The notes beneath the pieces were generated by a model. That model did no database searches and had not been told where the DNA came from. It was given only the letters and a program-made list of their open reading frames with translations. This document shows positions 34,226 through 46,257 of a stretch of DNA of 64,000 nt, piece after piece. Source of the DNA: Zelopaecilomyces penicillatus. Taxonomy: Eukaryota; Ascomycota; Sordariomycetes; Hypocreales; Pseudodiploosporaceae. Position numbers and translations under genes: made by a program. The DNA lies in NCBI GenBank assembly GCA_005765155.1, contig VCCP01000004.1:2356001-2420000 (forward strand), given 5' to 3'. Numbering within the stretch: the stretch's first letter is position 1; each line of letters starts with the position of its first letter.

Positions 34226-37200
34226 GGAGATTGTGGGTAAGGGAGTATGGGTACAGGTGGTTTGCCGGTTGTCGAAGTATCAAAGAAAAAGTCCCCAATG
34301 CCACTGGGCGAGCGAGACAGACCGATGTTATATACGTAGCAGATCGGGGCATTGAGCCAAGGATATGGATCATGGCGATGTGCCTGACAGGTAGGCTAAG
34401 CGCAGCGAGGCAGGTCAATCGACCGGGTCGCATTGCTGCGATTCCTTGCTTGTCCTGCCTCTGCCATGCTCTCGCGCTGGGGTTGTCAATGCAACCCTAC
34501 CCAATCTCATCCTTCCAGATTCTTGCATTGTTGGTATAAAAAGGAATCATGCGAAGGCGCTTAGCCGAGTCTAGTTAACATGGACTCACCTCAGCTGCTC
34601 GTCTCGTCTGTGGAAATTGAGAGCGGCTTAAAAATGACATGAGGAATCTGAATCGTGATTCTTTGCACAATCTGCATTTAGATCAAGTAGAGGACAGAGG
34701 CTTTTGAACTTCTTGAGAATACTTGTTCCATGCTTGTAATACTATGGGTTCCATTCCCCCCGAGGCTAGTGGCTGTCGATTCTCAAGCCATATCCTGGGG
34801 CTCATGCATTTGAGTCAAGTCAGAACAGTAATGGCTGCCAGCGGTTGGTCAAACGGCCATGAAATACCAGGAATGGCCTCTGCATGGCCTTGGAATGGGT
34901 TAGATGGAGCAGCAGACTGACAATCACTGCCCAATGGGACAGATCTGATATAAATGATGTCTGATTGCTATAGGCGCCATCACGGCGGGCGCATCTCTTT
35001 CATCTCTTCCATCTTCCATCTGTTCAATGCTGTAACAGTGAGTGCTGCCCCTGTAAAACTCCCCCATCATTCCGCTGATCGTGGGGGTTTAGCGGCCTAT
35101 GGGGAGCTCCTTGGCGCCGAGTATCGTCCGTGGCGCCGCTGAGGGCCGCTATTCCGGCAGATCTTGACTTCATTCAGGTGCAGCGACGGTTATGGACCTG
35201 CTTTTCCTGGGTCAAACTCCGGCAACCGTCAACTCGCTAGTGGCAGCGTTCTTGCATATCAAATACACCAACATATATCACATCTACGGCGCTTGCCGGG
35301 AGCTTTTCCAAGCCCATGAATGGAAAACGTCCAATCAGTTAATGGTTGATTGACTATAAAAGAAAGTCGATCGAATGAGACGTCCATGAATTCCATTTGC
35401 ACGATGGAATGTAGTCGAATATCTAGGGCTATGGGGCAATCTGCCAGTGATGGGTACAATCAATTATGCCACCTTCTCTTCGAATAATTCAATCGCGTCC
35501 TTGAGGCCGGCGCGCATTTCGATGGTTGATTCAATGACACCGCTGGACATGGCTTTTTCCCCAAACATTATTACCGAGCTTCTTCGTGTGATTGTAGCTG
35601 GACCAGCTAATAACCTCCATACCAATTCTTATGTGTTTGAGTCTGGTGATGAAGGAGCCAGTTATATCGCTCTAAGCAGCTACGACTACGTTTTCATAGA
35701 TACTAATTTGATGGAGTAAAGCATTCTTGTATTTTCCCGGCTTTGGAATGAGGAGACTATTTCGCGTTTCTGGATTGGCCCAGCTGGATTTAAACGGGCA
35801 CGCTAGAAGGCCGAAAGACTCCGAAAATAACACTTCATGTTATCCCAATTTTCTTTCAGTAGCGCCAGATGTGCCGACGAACCTAACTAGAGATCATCTT
35901 GTTCCATAATAAAGAGCGTATTCAATTGTAATCCAGTCATGTCTGTCAAATAAGCTCCTGGCCTTCTCTAGCATGGCCCGGGGCGTTTAAGAAGCTGTAG
36001 ACGAAAGGGATGTATCGAAGCTATGAGTTTGTGATTGCACTGTGGGGCTGTTCAAAAAAATGTATTGTAGCCATGGGAAGTCATATTGTATGGTGTTGTG
36101 ATCCTGGGCTGTGAGTGACAAGCTTGATAATATGTCGAATATCCAGAGTGGCAGATTTCGCGCGAAATAAAATCGCTTTCCCATTCCGCTAGTTATTAAA
36201 TGCCTGTCGACCCCTTTTGGAAGCGATAAGGGTGCTCGCATGAGGTAATGACGAGTCAAGAGGCTTACGATTCTGTAGGCACCACCAAGTATAGCGAAGG
36301 CTTCATCATGGAAGTCGCATTCTTTCAGACGAACCGACCTGGCAGCTACGAGTACATATCATACTGTCGTCACTAGTGCAGTGCGCAGCAGAGAGATGTC
36401 ACCTCTATAAATGCAGCCAGCCATAGCTCTGAGGTGGGCAAAAAGGCTGGTTTCACTAACTGCCAGCCGTCATTTAATACTTTCGACTCAACTCGGCAAT
36501 CACGATACGGATAGTGGCACAGGAGAGTCTATGCATGAAAGCCGTACTCCGTAGTGGGGCAAGAGGTAAATTAAGCCCCCTCCCCCAGGGTTGAGGGTCC
36601 AGATACAGCAAATCAACTCTGGCGGATTACACTGTTACACCACCGTCAAGGTATAATGAATGGCGGCCTCCCAGCAGCTGTCGTACTGAACAAGAGATAA
36701 TGATGACTCCCCGCCCTATGTGGACAAATCAATCAATCCTTATAAGCTTTTTCACCGAGCTGATGCGCTTGTCTAGATGCCTGACTAGAGGCCATCCACA
36801 GCGTCATCGACATTCTGATCACTTCTGGGTTCTCAACTCGGGATCCATTACTAAAAGTAAATAATACCTCTACACAACCCGTTGGTTGTCCAGGTGAATA
36901 CGGGTATCTGGCCAATCACAGCGTGAGAAATGCCAAACCTCTCCATGCGGCGCATTGCTACTTAAAGGACGGCGGCCCTTGTAGTTGTAGTAGCACCGAT
37001 GCGCATCTTGTAACAGGGGGCTTGAGGGGCTGAGCTAGCAGGCCAGCAGGCTAGTTCACGAACAGCTCAACAGCGTATCAGAGTTTAGGGAGTGCGCAAG
37101 TGCCCTCTAGGGTTATAAGAATCGACAGTACCTATTCCATACAGGTAGTCGCAAGTGGTACGAGGACTCCGTACAGTGCCTGCCCAAGGCGCTGTTGTCA

Positions 37201-37461
37201 GGTACCCTCGCCAGCCCAGGGGCTACACTGCCCGTACTTAGAGTACGAGCACTATATTTCTTGGCTGTCGGCCCTGAAGTGATATTACCTGCCCCCATTT
37301 GTCTTGTCTCCTGACCCTGATCCTGATCCTGGTTTAGCATTCGCGCTTCTGAACCAGCGTCGGTTTTCTCTTTCACTACTCACACATTCGTTTTCGTCTT
37401 GAACAAGCCGGCTACTCCTCTCCTTGATCCATTCTACATATCAGAGCTCCCTCGCAGCACG
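34226..37461. other. 3.2-kb gene-free interval
   Basis: Contains the promoters of the PLC-like gene (minus) and the DOMON/b561 gene (plus). Open frames (e.g. 35447-35719 plus, 35987-36259 minus, about 90 codons each) show no domain, signal peptide or neighbouring exon. No repeats, tRNA or transposon traits are recognised. The last 450 nt before 37462 are rich in C and T and are probably the leader region. Confidence 0.5.
34328..34334 (-). promoter_or_regulatory. TATA-like box for the PLC-like gene
   Basis: TATATAA on the minus strand, about 103 bp upstream of the start codon, a usual distance in filamentous fungi. Placed by eye. Confidence 0.35.
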
Positions 37462-39164
37462 ATGTTGCTCAGGAGCATTGGGCGAGCCCTTCTGGCTGCT
37501 ACAGGTGAGTGTTTCTGTTCGCTAGTGCTGATGGCAGCTTCATGTCATCAAAACCCAAACAGCATCATGCCTCTCCCCCTCTCCCTTCCAGGGGATCTGT
37601 TTCGATATGACAGTAAACTAACTGGTGATTCATCCCTTTAAACGAAACAGCACTTCTGCCATTCACAGCCTCAGCCGAAGACAAAGACAACCCCTCCGGC
37701 CAGTCGACATTCATCTCGCCCAACGGTGACCTCGGATTCGCATTCACTGTCGCAAACAACAGCGGACTCGATGTCTACTTCAGCATTCGCGCGCGCACCA
37801 AGCGCGCTTGGGCGGGCGTCGGGCTCGGCAGCGACGACATGAAAGGGGCTCTCTTCCTCATCATCTACCGCGGCGAAGACGGTAACGTCACCTTCTCCCC
37901 GCGCACGGCCTCTGGCAACGACGAGCCCACGTATTACCCTGCCCTGGAATACGATGTGCTCGAGGGCACCGGTGTCAAGGATGGATACATGACCTTCAAT
38001 GCTAGATGCACCAAGCATTGCCGGAGCTGGCCTGCAGGTAACACCGACAAGGGTTACATTGACGTGTCGTCACCAAACCAAAAGGCCATTTACGCCCTTG
38101 GCCCCAAGCAGAAGTTCAAGGACAACAGCCAAAAAGCCGGGCTCAAGATCCACGCCGAGTATGGTACCTTCACGATCGACATGAAGAGAACGATTGGTTC
38201 TGGAGATTTACCGGTCTTGACGGATGAATCCGACAGCGATGGAACGACATTAGACCGTAAAACGACCGATTTTTACGATAAGAACGCTATTCTGCACGGC
38301 ACACTCATGCTCTTTGCTTTTGTATGGGTATTCCCCATCGGCGCCGTTTTCCTGAAACTGGGTAATCTAGCAAAGTGGCACGGAGCCAACCAGGCAGTAG
38401 GCGTCCTGTCTTGCATGGCTGGGTTTGGAATGGGCATTTGGACCAGTTTCCGTTACCATCGTGTAAGTCGCGCTTTTTTATTTACGCCAGTGAAGATTCA
38501 ATGTCTTTTTTGCTAACATTACCATGTTAGTCCAACAAGTTCGATTCCTTCCATCAGATCCTTGGTTTTGCTGTGGTCGGTTTCGTGCTCATCCAGTTCG
38601 GCCTCGGCATTCTTCACCACCTCAACTGGAAAAAGACGAAGCAGCCAACGAAATACAGCAAAATCCATTTGTGGACCGGGAGATTTCTTATCCCTATCGG
38701 CGCAGCGAACGGTTACATGTACGTCATCTCAACCTAGCCTTTGTTAGACTCCCAGTTGTTCAGGACCACAGGTGCTAACAAAGCTTTACAGCGGCTTCAA
38801 ATTTGCCCAGGACCAAAAGTACTCCCTCATCGTCATCGGAGTTGTAGTTCTCATGATTTTCCTCGTAGTCGGAGTAGCCGTTTGGCAGACTAAGAACCCA
38901 GAACAGCAACGCCAGCAACTGCGCACCGGCTACGAAGGCGGTAACAATCAGGGACGCCCGTCAGAACCCTGGCGCACTGAGAGCTATCAAGGCTCGGGAT
39001 CTTCGTATCCAAACGATCCCCCACCAGGCTATGAAGCTCCCTCGGCACAGATTGGTCTACAAAATGTCACCCCGTGGAGAAGCGGCGGCGCAGATCGGAT
39101 GGATGATCATGACCATGATCACAACTTGGGAGGTTCGGTGCAGAAACCCAGGGAGTTTGCGTAG
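37462..39164 (+). CDS. Secreted-side DOMON + cytochrome b561 membrane reductase
   Basis: Exons 37462-37504, 37651-38462, 38531-38718 and 38792-39164; 471 residues. Signal peptide MLLRSIGRALLAATALLPFTASA. A DOMON domain resembling the cytochrome domain of cellobiose dehydrogenase follows (about 30-215: SIRARTKRAWAGVGLGSDDM, ARCTKHCRSW), then a four- to five-helix b561-type core in which four His (ILHGTL, AKWHGAN, SFHQIL, KIHLWTGR) are placed as the two heme-ligand pairs. The cytosolic tail is rich in Gln, Gly and Pro and ends with DDHDHDHN. Such proteins move electrons across the plasma membrane, for example to reduce ferric iron or feed extracellular oxidases (inferred for this member). Heme binding is predicted, not shown. 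The first intron (146 nt) splits the signal peptide. Confidence 0.9.
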
Positions 39165-39444
39165 AAACGGGGATATTTGCATTTTGTATAACAAGGTCGG
39201 CGTTAGATGGCGAAGGACATGGAAAAAATAATGATTGGCCACCTTGGCACGCAAATTATTCGACATTATAATGCACAAATGGGGTAGGGGATATATGGTT
39301 GTCTTTTCCCAAGAATCCTCTTCCGCTAGTTTTGTACGAATAGCATTATGAATGTATAGCAGCATTCATACACGCCATGGACGCGGATACACATTAACGT
39401 ATATTGTTCACATAGTCCTAGTCATGGCATTGCTCTGAAAACGG

Positions 39445-41525
39445 CTATCGTTGTGACTCGTCAGGTTCCTCTTCATCACCCTCCAGCCATATTTCGTGTC
39501 CATTTCCTTGTCTAACCAGCAGGCTGAGCAACCACCCACAGACAGATAAACCACTAAGTGCCCACCAGACAAGGCCGACAATTCCTTTATTCAGCCCAAA
39601 GCCAAACACAAAGCCTGCTAGCATGGGGCCAATTGTGCGCGCTCCGCTGCCCACACTCAGGCCAAGCCCATGGATAGTGCCCAGGACACTGGGGTGCGGA
39701 GAGACATTGTTAATCAGAATGACTTGGCTAGGGAAGACAAAGGTCCTCCCAGTCACCTGGATGAGCAGCACGGAAAAGATAGCAAGCCAGATGAGGAGGC
39801 CACTCTTGGGCTCCGGGGGCGGAGAAGACGAAGTACTGGGGATGACGGATAAATAGGGCATCAAAAAATACGCCAGGGGAAAACAGAGCATAAAGTACCG
39901 AAGACATCTTGTGGTGCCTAAGCGAGCGGAGATTCTTGGGTAGAGAACGAGTTGTATCATGATGCCGATAACGCCTAGGATGGCCATGGCCAGGCCGACT
40001 GACTTTGGCTGCAAGCCCAAACCACCAGTGAAGTGGAAAGGTAGATTAATTCTGTGCTTTGATGTGGACGGATCCCAAACCGGAGTGGACAGAAACACGA
40101 ACCAGAGTGAGTTGAAAGTGCCCATATGCAAGGTTAAGAAGAAATGGGAAATATATGTCAAGACAACATTGCGCGTGAAGATGCGAGCAAATGGTAGCTG
40201 TTGTGTATATCGCTTGGATTTGTGCTCCGTCTTCTTCTTTGTAGGCTGCTGAGACTCACTCACCATTTCCATGTCAGTTACGGGGATTGAGGCATAGCCA
40301 TCGCTTCCACTGTTCCCTAATCCAGAAAAAAGCAAAAAGCGTTTGCGGAAAAAAGCAGCAAGCCTACGACCCAATCTTATACCCAAGTCGGGCTGCCCGT
40401 CTCTAAGAGATTCGTGAGTCTCCTCGAGCCCAAGCCAAAGCGTGGTGGCAGCCAGGATGAGAAAGCCGGAGCTGATGATGTTCGGCGCGGCATAAGGGAA
40501 CCGAACAAAGAAGGGGATGTTGCCAAAGAGGTGTGGATATGAGCGGGCTGGGTCAGCTAGGATGCCGCCAAGGATGGGACCGATGATGGTGCCAATATTG
40601 AAGGCCATTGGCATGAGAAGAAAGGCGCGGGATTGGTATTTCTTTTCACGAATGATTTCGCTGATCCTACAACATGTCTTTTAGCGAATGATCACCTCGC
40701 TCTCAGGTGCATATGCCAACTTGAACTCTCATAGCACATATTATAACTCATCAGGAAGTAGAATATAAACGAAAAAAAAAACGAGAAAAAAAAATGAGAA
40801 GACGGTTTGAAAGTGGTATGACTTACATGGTACGAGCAACAGCCATATTCCCATTCAGGACACCCCCCAGCAGCCGGAACATCAGAGCCTGCCAGAAAGA
40901 TGTGGAGAATCCAAATGCAAGGGAGTACACGCTGGTTCCCAGAAGGCCCATGAGGAGGACTTTTTTGCGCCCTATGCGGTTCGAGTCGGCGATGCGGCCC
41001 CAAAACATCGCCGTGAGGAACTGCGCGGCTGGGAAGCTGGCGCTTAGGAAGCCGGCCTGACTTGAGATAGTTGAGTCTGGCAACGACGGGTCAAAGGATT
41101 TGAGCTGGTAAAACATGTACGTCTTTTAAAACAAAAATAGAATTAGTTAGTCGATTAATTTATTCTATATCTTTCCCATCTTTGGGGGGGGGAGTGGTTG
41201 GGCTTTTACAGGATTTAGCTTTCTCACTCACCTTCACTGATGTTAGCACAATGGGCTCGCTGATTCGAGCCAGCGTTAGGATGAACAGCTGGTCTTTTCG
41301 AGGCAATTCTCTCCATGCTACAGGTTTTGTGTGATGGCTGGGTGACGCTTCGCGAAGAGGAAATGGAGGCGACGGCGACGAAGGGCGCTTTTGTATTGTT
41401 TTGTGGTCATCATAGTCGTCGTCGCTGTAGTCGGACATGCTGTCATCGACAGCCCCCATAGGCGACTCATTGAGTTGTACTCTCTCAGGTACTCTCTCAG
41501 CGTGAAAACTGCCTCGGCCAGACAT
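39445..41525 (-). CDS. MFS transporter, DHA1/ZIF-like
   Basis: Exons 41525-41232, 41122-40827 and 40666-39445; 603 residues. A disordered N-terminus with an acidic DDSMSDYSDDDYDD stretch precedes the first helix (LPRKDQLFILTLARISEPIV). The second exon holds the loop 2-3 motif GRIADSNRIGRKK, diagnostic of the superfamily. Twelve predicted helices lie in two blocks separated by a roughly 80-residue charged loop containing MVSESQQPTKKKTEHKSKR. The layout and the FLSASFPAAQF / GRIAD segment fit the fungal group related to tetracycline exporters and plant zinc-induced facilitators; the substrate is unknown. The acidic C-terminus (EGDEEEPDESQR) is cytosolic. It is divergent from ureidoglycolate lyase, but nothing else links it to purine use. 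Confidence 0.9.
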
Positions 41526-42230
41526 TATTGCTTTAAGGCTCAGGAAGGCAAGCGCACTTCTTCATGCCAGATTAGAAAAAGTCCAAGGTCTGGGCTTCCC
41601 ACGATGGTGAAAAAGAAAGGAGAACAGGAACAAGACAAGAATGACATGTCTCGAAATAAAGGCGGGTCCATGTTGTAATTCCGAAACGTATTTGGAGGTA
41701 ATGAGACATTCATCTGCATGGGCTATGATTAACAGCAATTGCACAACTTGCTCAGTGAGAAACACTGCTCGCCCTCGTACACTTGGAGTAAAGTCAATGA
41801 AGCACGCCAACTTGTCAAATGATGCCATATCGAGCACTGCAAAGCAAAGCCCTTACCGTGCATCCGGGCGGGTTCGGTGCCGGCTTGCAATCCCGTTTCC
41901 GCCACTCCAAGGCCGGTCGCCTCCGTCGGGCGATCATGTGGTAAATAGCTCATTGGTGGTTTGAGTTTATGCGTCAAGAAAGGCTGCAGCAACGGCATTT
42001 TCTGCCATTGGTTTCCTGCCTCTTCTCTTGAATCCAGTATCGTCTCTCTAACCGCATCTGCTGTTGTTAACATTGGCCTGGTCGTATTTAAGGAGAAAAA
42101 CACCTTCAACTGGTGACAACTTACAACCCCTCTCACCTCACGTCGGTGCAATACCTCGGCAACATAAGTGAGCGAGACATACCGTCCACGTCAATCTACA
42201 CGGTGCTTCTTCAACCAGAGAACATTCACC
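41526..42230. promoter_or_regulatory. Divergent promoter, MFS transporter / ureidoglycolate lyase
   Basis: 705 bp between two start codons pointing apart. I looked for the purine-pathway activator site TCGG-N6-CCGA and for GATA-factor pairs and saw no convincing match. A start context CACCATGG lies at the lyase ATG. Confidence 0.45.
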
Positions 42231-42965
42231 ATGGCTTTCCAAATCCATCTTGGAGACCTCGAAATTCAAATTGCGGCCCAGCCGTTGTCAAAAGAAGCAT
42301 TCGCACCTTTCGGCGACGTCATTGCCAATCCGCGACCCGATGTCCACCCCTCCTCGTTCGAAGCACACGCTGCTTCATTGCCACCCAATGCGTTCTCTGC
42401 AAACCAGGGATCCGCGATCCAGTACCGCAACATGAGCCGCGTTAAAAACCTGTACGACCAGGCGCCGGGCGGCAAAGCAGAGCCCATTATGAGCATGTTT
42501 GTATGTGCGGCGCGCGGCCCTCAGATGGTTAGTTCGTCCGCCGACGAAACAATCACTGTCAGATATCTAGAGAGACACCCTTTCACAGCACAGACATTCT
42601 CGCCTGTCATGTCTACCGCTTCAAAGTACCTGGTAATTGTCGCCCCAAGCCTTCCTCCTAGCGATCAAGACGAACATCTCCCTGTACCAGTCGGCCCCGG
42701 CCTACCCGGGAGAGGGCTGCCAGATCTGAGGGGGCTGCGTGCCTTTGTCGTCTCCAATGACCAGGCTGTCACCTACGGGGCGGGAACCTGGCATGCTCCG
42801 ATGGTGGCCCTGGGAAGTTCAGGAACGACGCTGGATTTTGTTGTTTCACAGTTTGCTAGCGGAATTCCGCTGGAGGATTGCCAACTGGTGGAGTTTGTGT
42901 CCCAGAGCTCAGACGAGCCCAGAGTGCGCGTACATGTACCAAAGAGGCGTCTAGAAAAACTATAG
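42231..42965 (+). CDS. Ureidoglycolate lyase (allantoin catabolism)
   Basis: Intronless, 244 residues from the ATG at 42231. Converts (S)-ureidoglycolate to glyoxylate and urea, the last ring-derived step of purine/allantoin use (yeast Dal3). The protein shows the family traits: IAAQPLSKEAFAPFGDVI near the start, YRNMSRVKNLYD, the central ERHPFTAQTFSPV with a His likely in the cupin-fold metal site, FVVSNDQAVTYGAGTWHAPM with the second His, and a final VEFVSQ strand. The in-frame ATG 63 nt upstream would add 21 residues without family support, and the 42231 ATG sits in CACCATGG, so I chose the latter. Peroxisomal or cytosolic place is not evident; no PTS1 is present (it ends RLEKL). Confidence 0.91.
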   Translation: MAFQIHLGDLEIQIAAQPLSKEAFAPFGDVIANPRPDVHPSSFEAHAASLPPNAFSANQGSAIQYRNMSRVKNLYDQAPGGKAEPIMSMFVCAARGPQMVSSSADETITVRYLERHPFTAQTFSPVMSTASKYLVIVAPSLPPSDQDEHLPVPVGPGLPGRGLPDLRGLRAFVVSNDQAVTYGAGTWHAPMVALGSSGTTLDFVVSQFASGIPLEDCQLVEFVSQSSDEPRVRVHVPKRRLEKL

Positions 42966-43434
42966 ATCTGAAAATAGATAACATTTATTAAAATAAATTA
43001 AATATAATAAAAAGACAGTCCACATCAGGTAGGTAGTTTTGTGTGCTTCTAAGTAACGGAGGTTGGTTTTGAAGGGATATTGAAAATTCTGGACAGACAG
43101 TTGTCTATCATTTTGAACAACGTTTATCATCCACTCGAATCTACCAGGAAGGAGCCTTCCAAAGACTGAAGAAAACCACAAGTGGATCAATGGATGTAAA
43201 GATCCAATATAGCTTAGTCATCCATGCACCAATACGATATCTTCATTGAGTCGGTGAGAATACAGGCTGATGAAGCCGAATCCCTAAATCAGAAGAATAA
43301 AACTGCCAACTTGACGCACAATAGCCACTTGCGAGGGTCATTGTTGAAGCCCAAACCTTTACATCTGTGACCTCCAGAAGCAAGCAACAACCTACAGCCC
43401 CTCATTTCCAACAACATCTTTGTCGATTGCAACT
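42966..43434. other. Intergenic, lyase to 2H-phosphoesterase gene
   Basis: The first 50 nt are strongly AT-rich (runs of TTATTAAAATAAATTAAA) and suit the lyase poly(A) region. The rest holds the next gene's promoter. No other feature is seen. Confidence 0.45.
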
Positions 43435-44645
43435 ATGGGCGATGATATTGTGCCAACAGATGTCCGGAACAAGCTCGAGGACCTATCTGGCATAGAAATC
43501 AAGCCTGGCGAGAACCCGTATGATGCCTTTATCAATGCCTGCAATGACGATCCTGCAAGTTTATATCCCCCTATCTGATATGTGCTGTGACGGTTGGGAG
43601 GTGGGGTTGGTTCATACACAGGCTAATGATACAATTTTTGTGACTTACAGGCAGAGATCCAGACTCTCTACTCGGCTCATCGTACCAGGCGTAATGCTCA
43701 ACAAAAAGCCAAGTTCCTTGCATCAGAATTGGAACAGTTAGTGATTGACCAGCACTTGTTGCGGCTCGAAAGACAGCCAGGTTTCCGGGATGAGCGCAAC
43801 TGTCTTGTCTTCTGGGCCCGCCCGCCTAGCCATGTGATTGAATTGGCTGCAAAGGTGCAGCAGCTACTCAAAGCAGCAGCTCCCAGTAAGTTGGTCCGGT
43901 GGTGATGGCTAGTGCTTCTAAACATTGCTGTGGGATTGCTCTTATGGAACCCAAACTACTTACCAGATCACTAATAAGCATGAGAACGCTCTCGTCGAAT
44001 GAAAGCTAATGGACACACAATGATATAGCCGTTTGGCTGATGCCAACACACAGAATGCACATGACGGCATTGGAGGTAACATTTTCCAAAACACCAGAAG
44101 AGATCGAATCCCTGGTATCGACTTTGCGACCAGCCATCCCAGCTATTACATCACACACTCATACCCATCGCGCACGCCTAGTCAAGCCAATGATCTCTTA
44201 CGACCTGTCTGCATTTGCTCTCTCATTCCTGCCGGCCTCAGGAGAAGCTATCATCTCCCCCGCACCAGTGGCCCCGGATGCCGTCGCCGTCGCCCAGAAC
44301 GTGACCCAGGGTGATGCGTACACCTACCACCATCTCCGACGAGACGTTTTCGACAAAGTGCAGCATGCCGGCGTCGAAGTCGGGTCGCGCTACCAGGTAC
44401 CCAGTGCACACATCACGCTGGGGCGGTACCTAGATGAGGAAGACCTCGATACGCCTGAGAAGCGGCGTAGCTGGGTCAAAACCATTGAGAAGATCAACGA
44501 GTGGCTGGAACAGGAGGTTTGGGACAAGGCGGACGCTGAGTTTGTAGGCGAGTGGATTGTCGGTCAAGAAAGGGGTCTGGATGCTCGTAACGGCGCTTTG
44601 TGGTATGGTGGTGGGCGTACGATCATGCTTGGAGAGGGATTCTAG
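43435..44645 (+). CDS. 2H phosphoesterase-like protein
   Basis: Exons 43435-43558, 43655-43885 and 44029-44645; 323 residues. Two His-x-Thr-type motifs characterise the 2H (RNA ligase/cyclic phosphodiesterase) fold: RMHMTALEV at residues 127-135 and SAHITLGRYL in the C-terminal half. An N-terminal region with a helical YSAHRTRRNAQQKAKFL precedes them. Members open cyclic 2',3'-phosphates or ADP-ribose cyclic phosphates; fungal relatives of this length are mostly uncharacterised, so the substrate is unknown. The first intron has an unusual donor (GTTTAT) and the frame is kept only by the second of two AGs (ACAGGCAG), so that junction is the weakest point. The other intron is canonical. A cytosolic protein is expected, as no signal peptide is seen. 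Confidence 0.82.
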
Positions 44646-45115
44646 ACACGAGCAAAGAATCATTAGTAGAACGCGAAGGCAGCACTTATCGCAGTAGAAC
44701 CTAGACATATAGACTTGGCACAAAGACATTGACGGAGTGTTATTTTCCATTTTTAACGAGCTAAGCTCCTGATCTGTCTAATGCAAGACAATGTAATGGG
44801 TTCCAGTATGGCCCTCGGCTGCCGCCTTCGCAATTTCGCCTCAAATGTCATGTTGTTGACATATGAGCTTGAAGCCCAGCTTCGTCGTCAAAACTTTCGT
44901 TGTCATTTTGTTGTAGAGACCAGGAACCAAAACCACATCCGCGAGAGAAGCGGTTAACTTGGGGTTGAATCATAGAGAGTGCATTTTTTATTCATTTCCT
45001 ATGAACCGCCGTCCCTCAAAATGAGGACAAGTACCTCCCTTCGCCAGTGTCCATGATGCCCAAATGCCGCAAAGAGAAGCATGAGAATTGGAGTGACCCA
45101 AACATAACGACGCAC
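44646..45115. other. Intergenic between convergent genes
   Basis: 470 bp holding the 3' UTRs of the 2H-phosphoesterase gene (plus) and RPL42 (minus). No further feature is seen. Confidence 0.45.
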
Positions 45116-45869
45116 TTAGAAAACCAGAGCCGCACCCTTTGTCTTCTTGTCACCACTGTAGAGAAAAGGCTTGTTAGCAATTTGCGGTCGCTGCAGAGTC
45201 GTAGGAAATGCCTGTTGCGGCCACATACCCCAGCTCGAAGTGCTTGCATCGCTTCAGCGCCAGCTGGCACTTGGCCTTGCACTTGACGCACTCCAACCTC
45301 AACACGACCTTCTTGGTAGTCTTGGCCTTCTTGTGGAAGACGGGCTTGGTCTGACCACCATAACCGGACTGCTTTCGGTCGTAACGGCGCTTACCCTGCG
45401 CGAACAGCGAGGCCTTGCCAGCCTTGTACTGGGTGACCTTGTGCTGGGTGTGCTTGCGGCACTCCTTGCCCTTGCAATAGGTGTTTCGGGTCTTGGGAAT
45501 GTTGACCTAATCCAAACGAGTCAGCTGATGTGAAGCTTCCCAAAAGTCCATCAGTCCAGTATCAAATGGATTGCCGGTCCGCACGAGACAGTCGTCGCAA
45601 GAATTTCAAAGCCCCTCTGACCCTTCCCACGACAAAGTAGCGGTGCCGTAATTTGCCTGTTGCTGTGAGCACCTTTTTCGCGCTCATGTGTGTGCGCCTA
45701 GCATCTCAAGCACCCCGCGTTCCCCCCCCAGAAAAGGTCGTTGAAATTCGATCGAAGACTGTCATCGTGGCGGACGCGAGCATTCGGAACCGATCGTATA
45801 TGGAGATGTCGCCATCCATATAAATGCTTTGTAATTGGGCTTTGGAAACCACGGTTAGGAACGTACCAT
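45116..45869 (-). CDS. RPL42: 60S ribosomal protein eL42 (L42/L44/L36a)
   Basis: Exons 45869-45867 (the ATG alone), 45506-45229 and 45155-45116; 106 residues, the exact family length. Structural protein of the large subunit near the E-site, with a C4-type zinc motif (CKGKEC, then CVKCK). The sequence VNIPKTRNTYC to KGAALVF is near-invariant across eukaryotes. The residue at position 56 is Pro (QTKPVF), the state found in cycloheximide-sensitive fungi; Gln there gives resistance in several yeasts (established knowledge). Odd but known for ribosomal genes: the first exon codes only the start Met and is followed by a 360-nt intron, the second longest I infer in this window. It is divergent from coatomer epsilon. 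Confidence 0.97.
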
Positions 45870-46257
45870 TTTGACGACGTTGTGCGGTGTCGTTTGCTGG
45901 GTGTTTGGTGATGCGAAGTTCCGGAGTTAAAGGCGAAATTTGGGAGAGTTTGGTGATTTCTCGCTTTGTGGGCAGCTAGGGTAGACGCTATGCCGAATTC
46001 GCTTTCGTGGTGGGAAGGCTGTGGCTGGTGCTCGTCAGCCACTGCGTGGGCGGCACTCACGGGCTTGGGATATTCCGATCACCACAAGCTGTGGCTTGTT
46101 CGCCGCTCCAGAAGCACAAGCCGGGGCGGCCTAGAGGCTAAAACGACCCTTGCAAGGAGGAGCACCCCACCAAGGGATTGATGTGAACGGCCGACATCAC
46201 CAAGGTGTTCACTTTGTCGTGTAGACATAGACGACGGTCCTCCAACCAGCCGCCAAG
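45870..46257. promoter_or_regulatory. Divergent promoter, RPL42 / SEC28
   Basis: 388 bp between two housekeeping start codons pointing apart; both genes should be strongly expressed in growing cells. No clear TATA box is seen. Confidence 0.5.

Noticed and set aside
45507..45866. Possible snoRNA in the long RPL42 intron (GATGA- and CTGA-like boxes)
   Set aside because: Boxes are imperfect, there is no terminal stem and no guide match that I can show.
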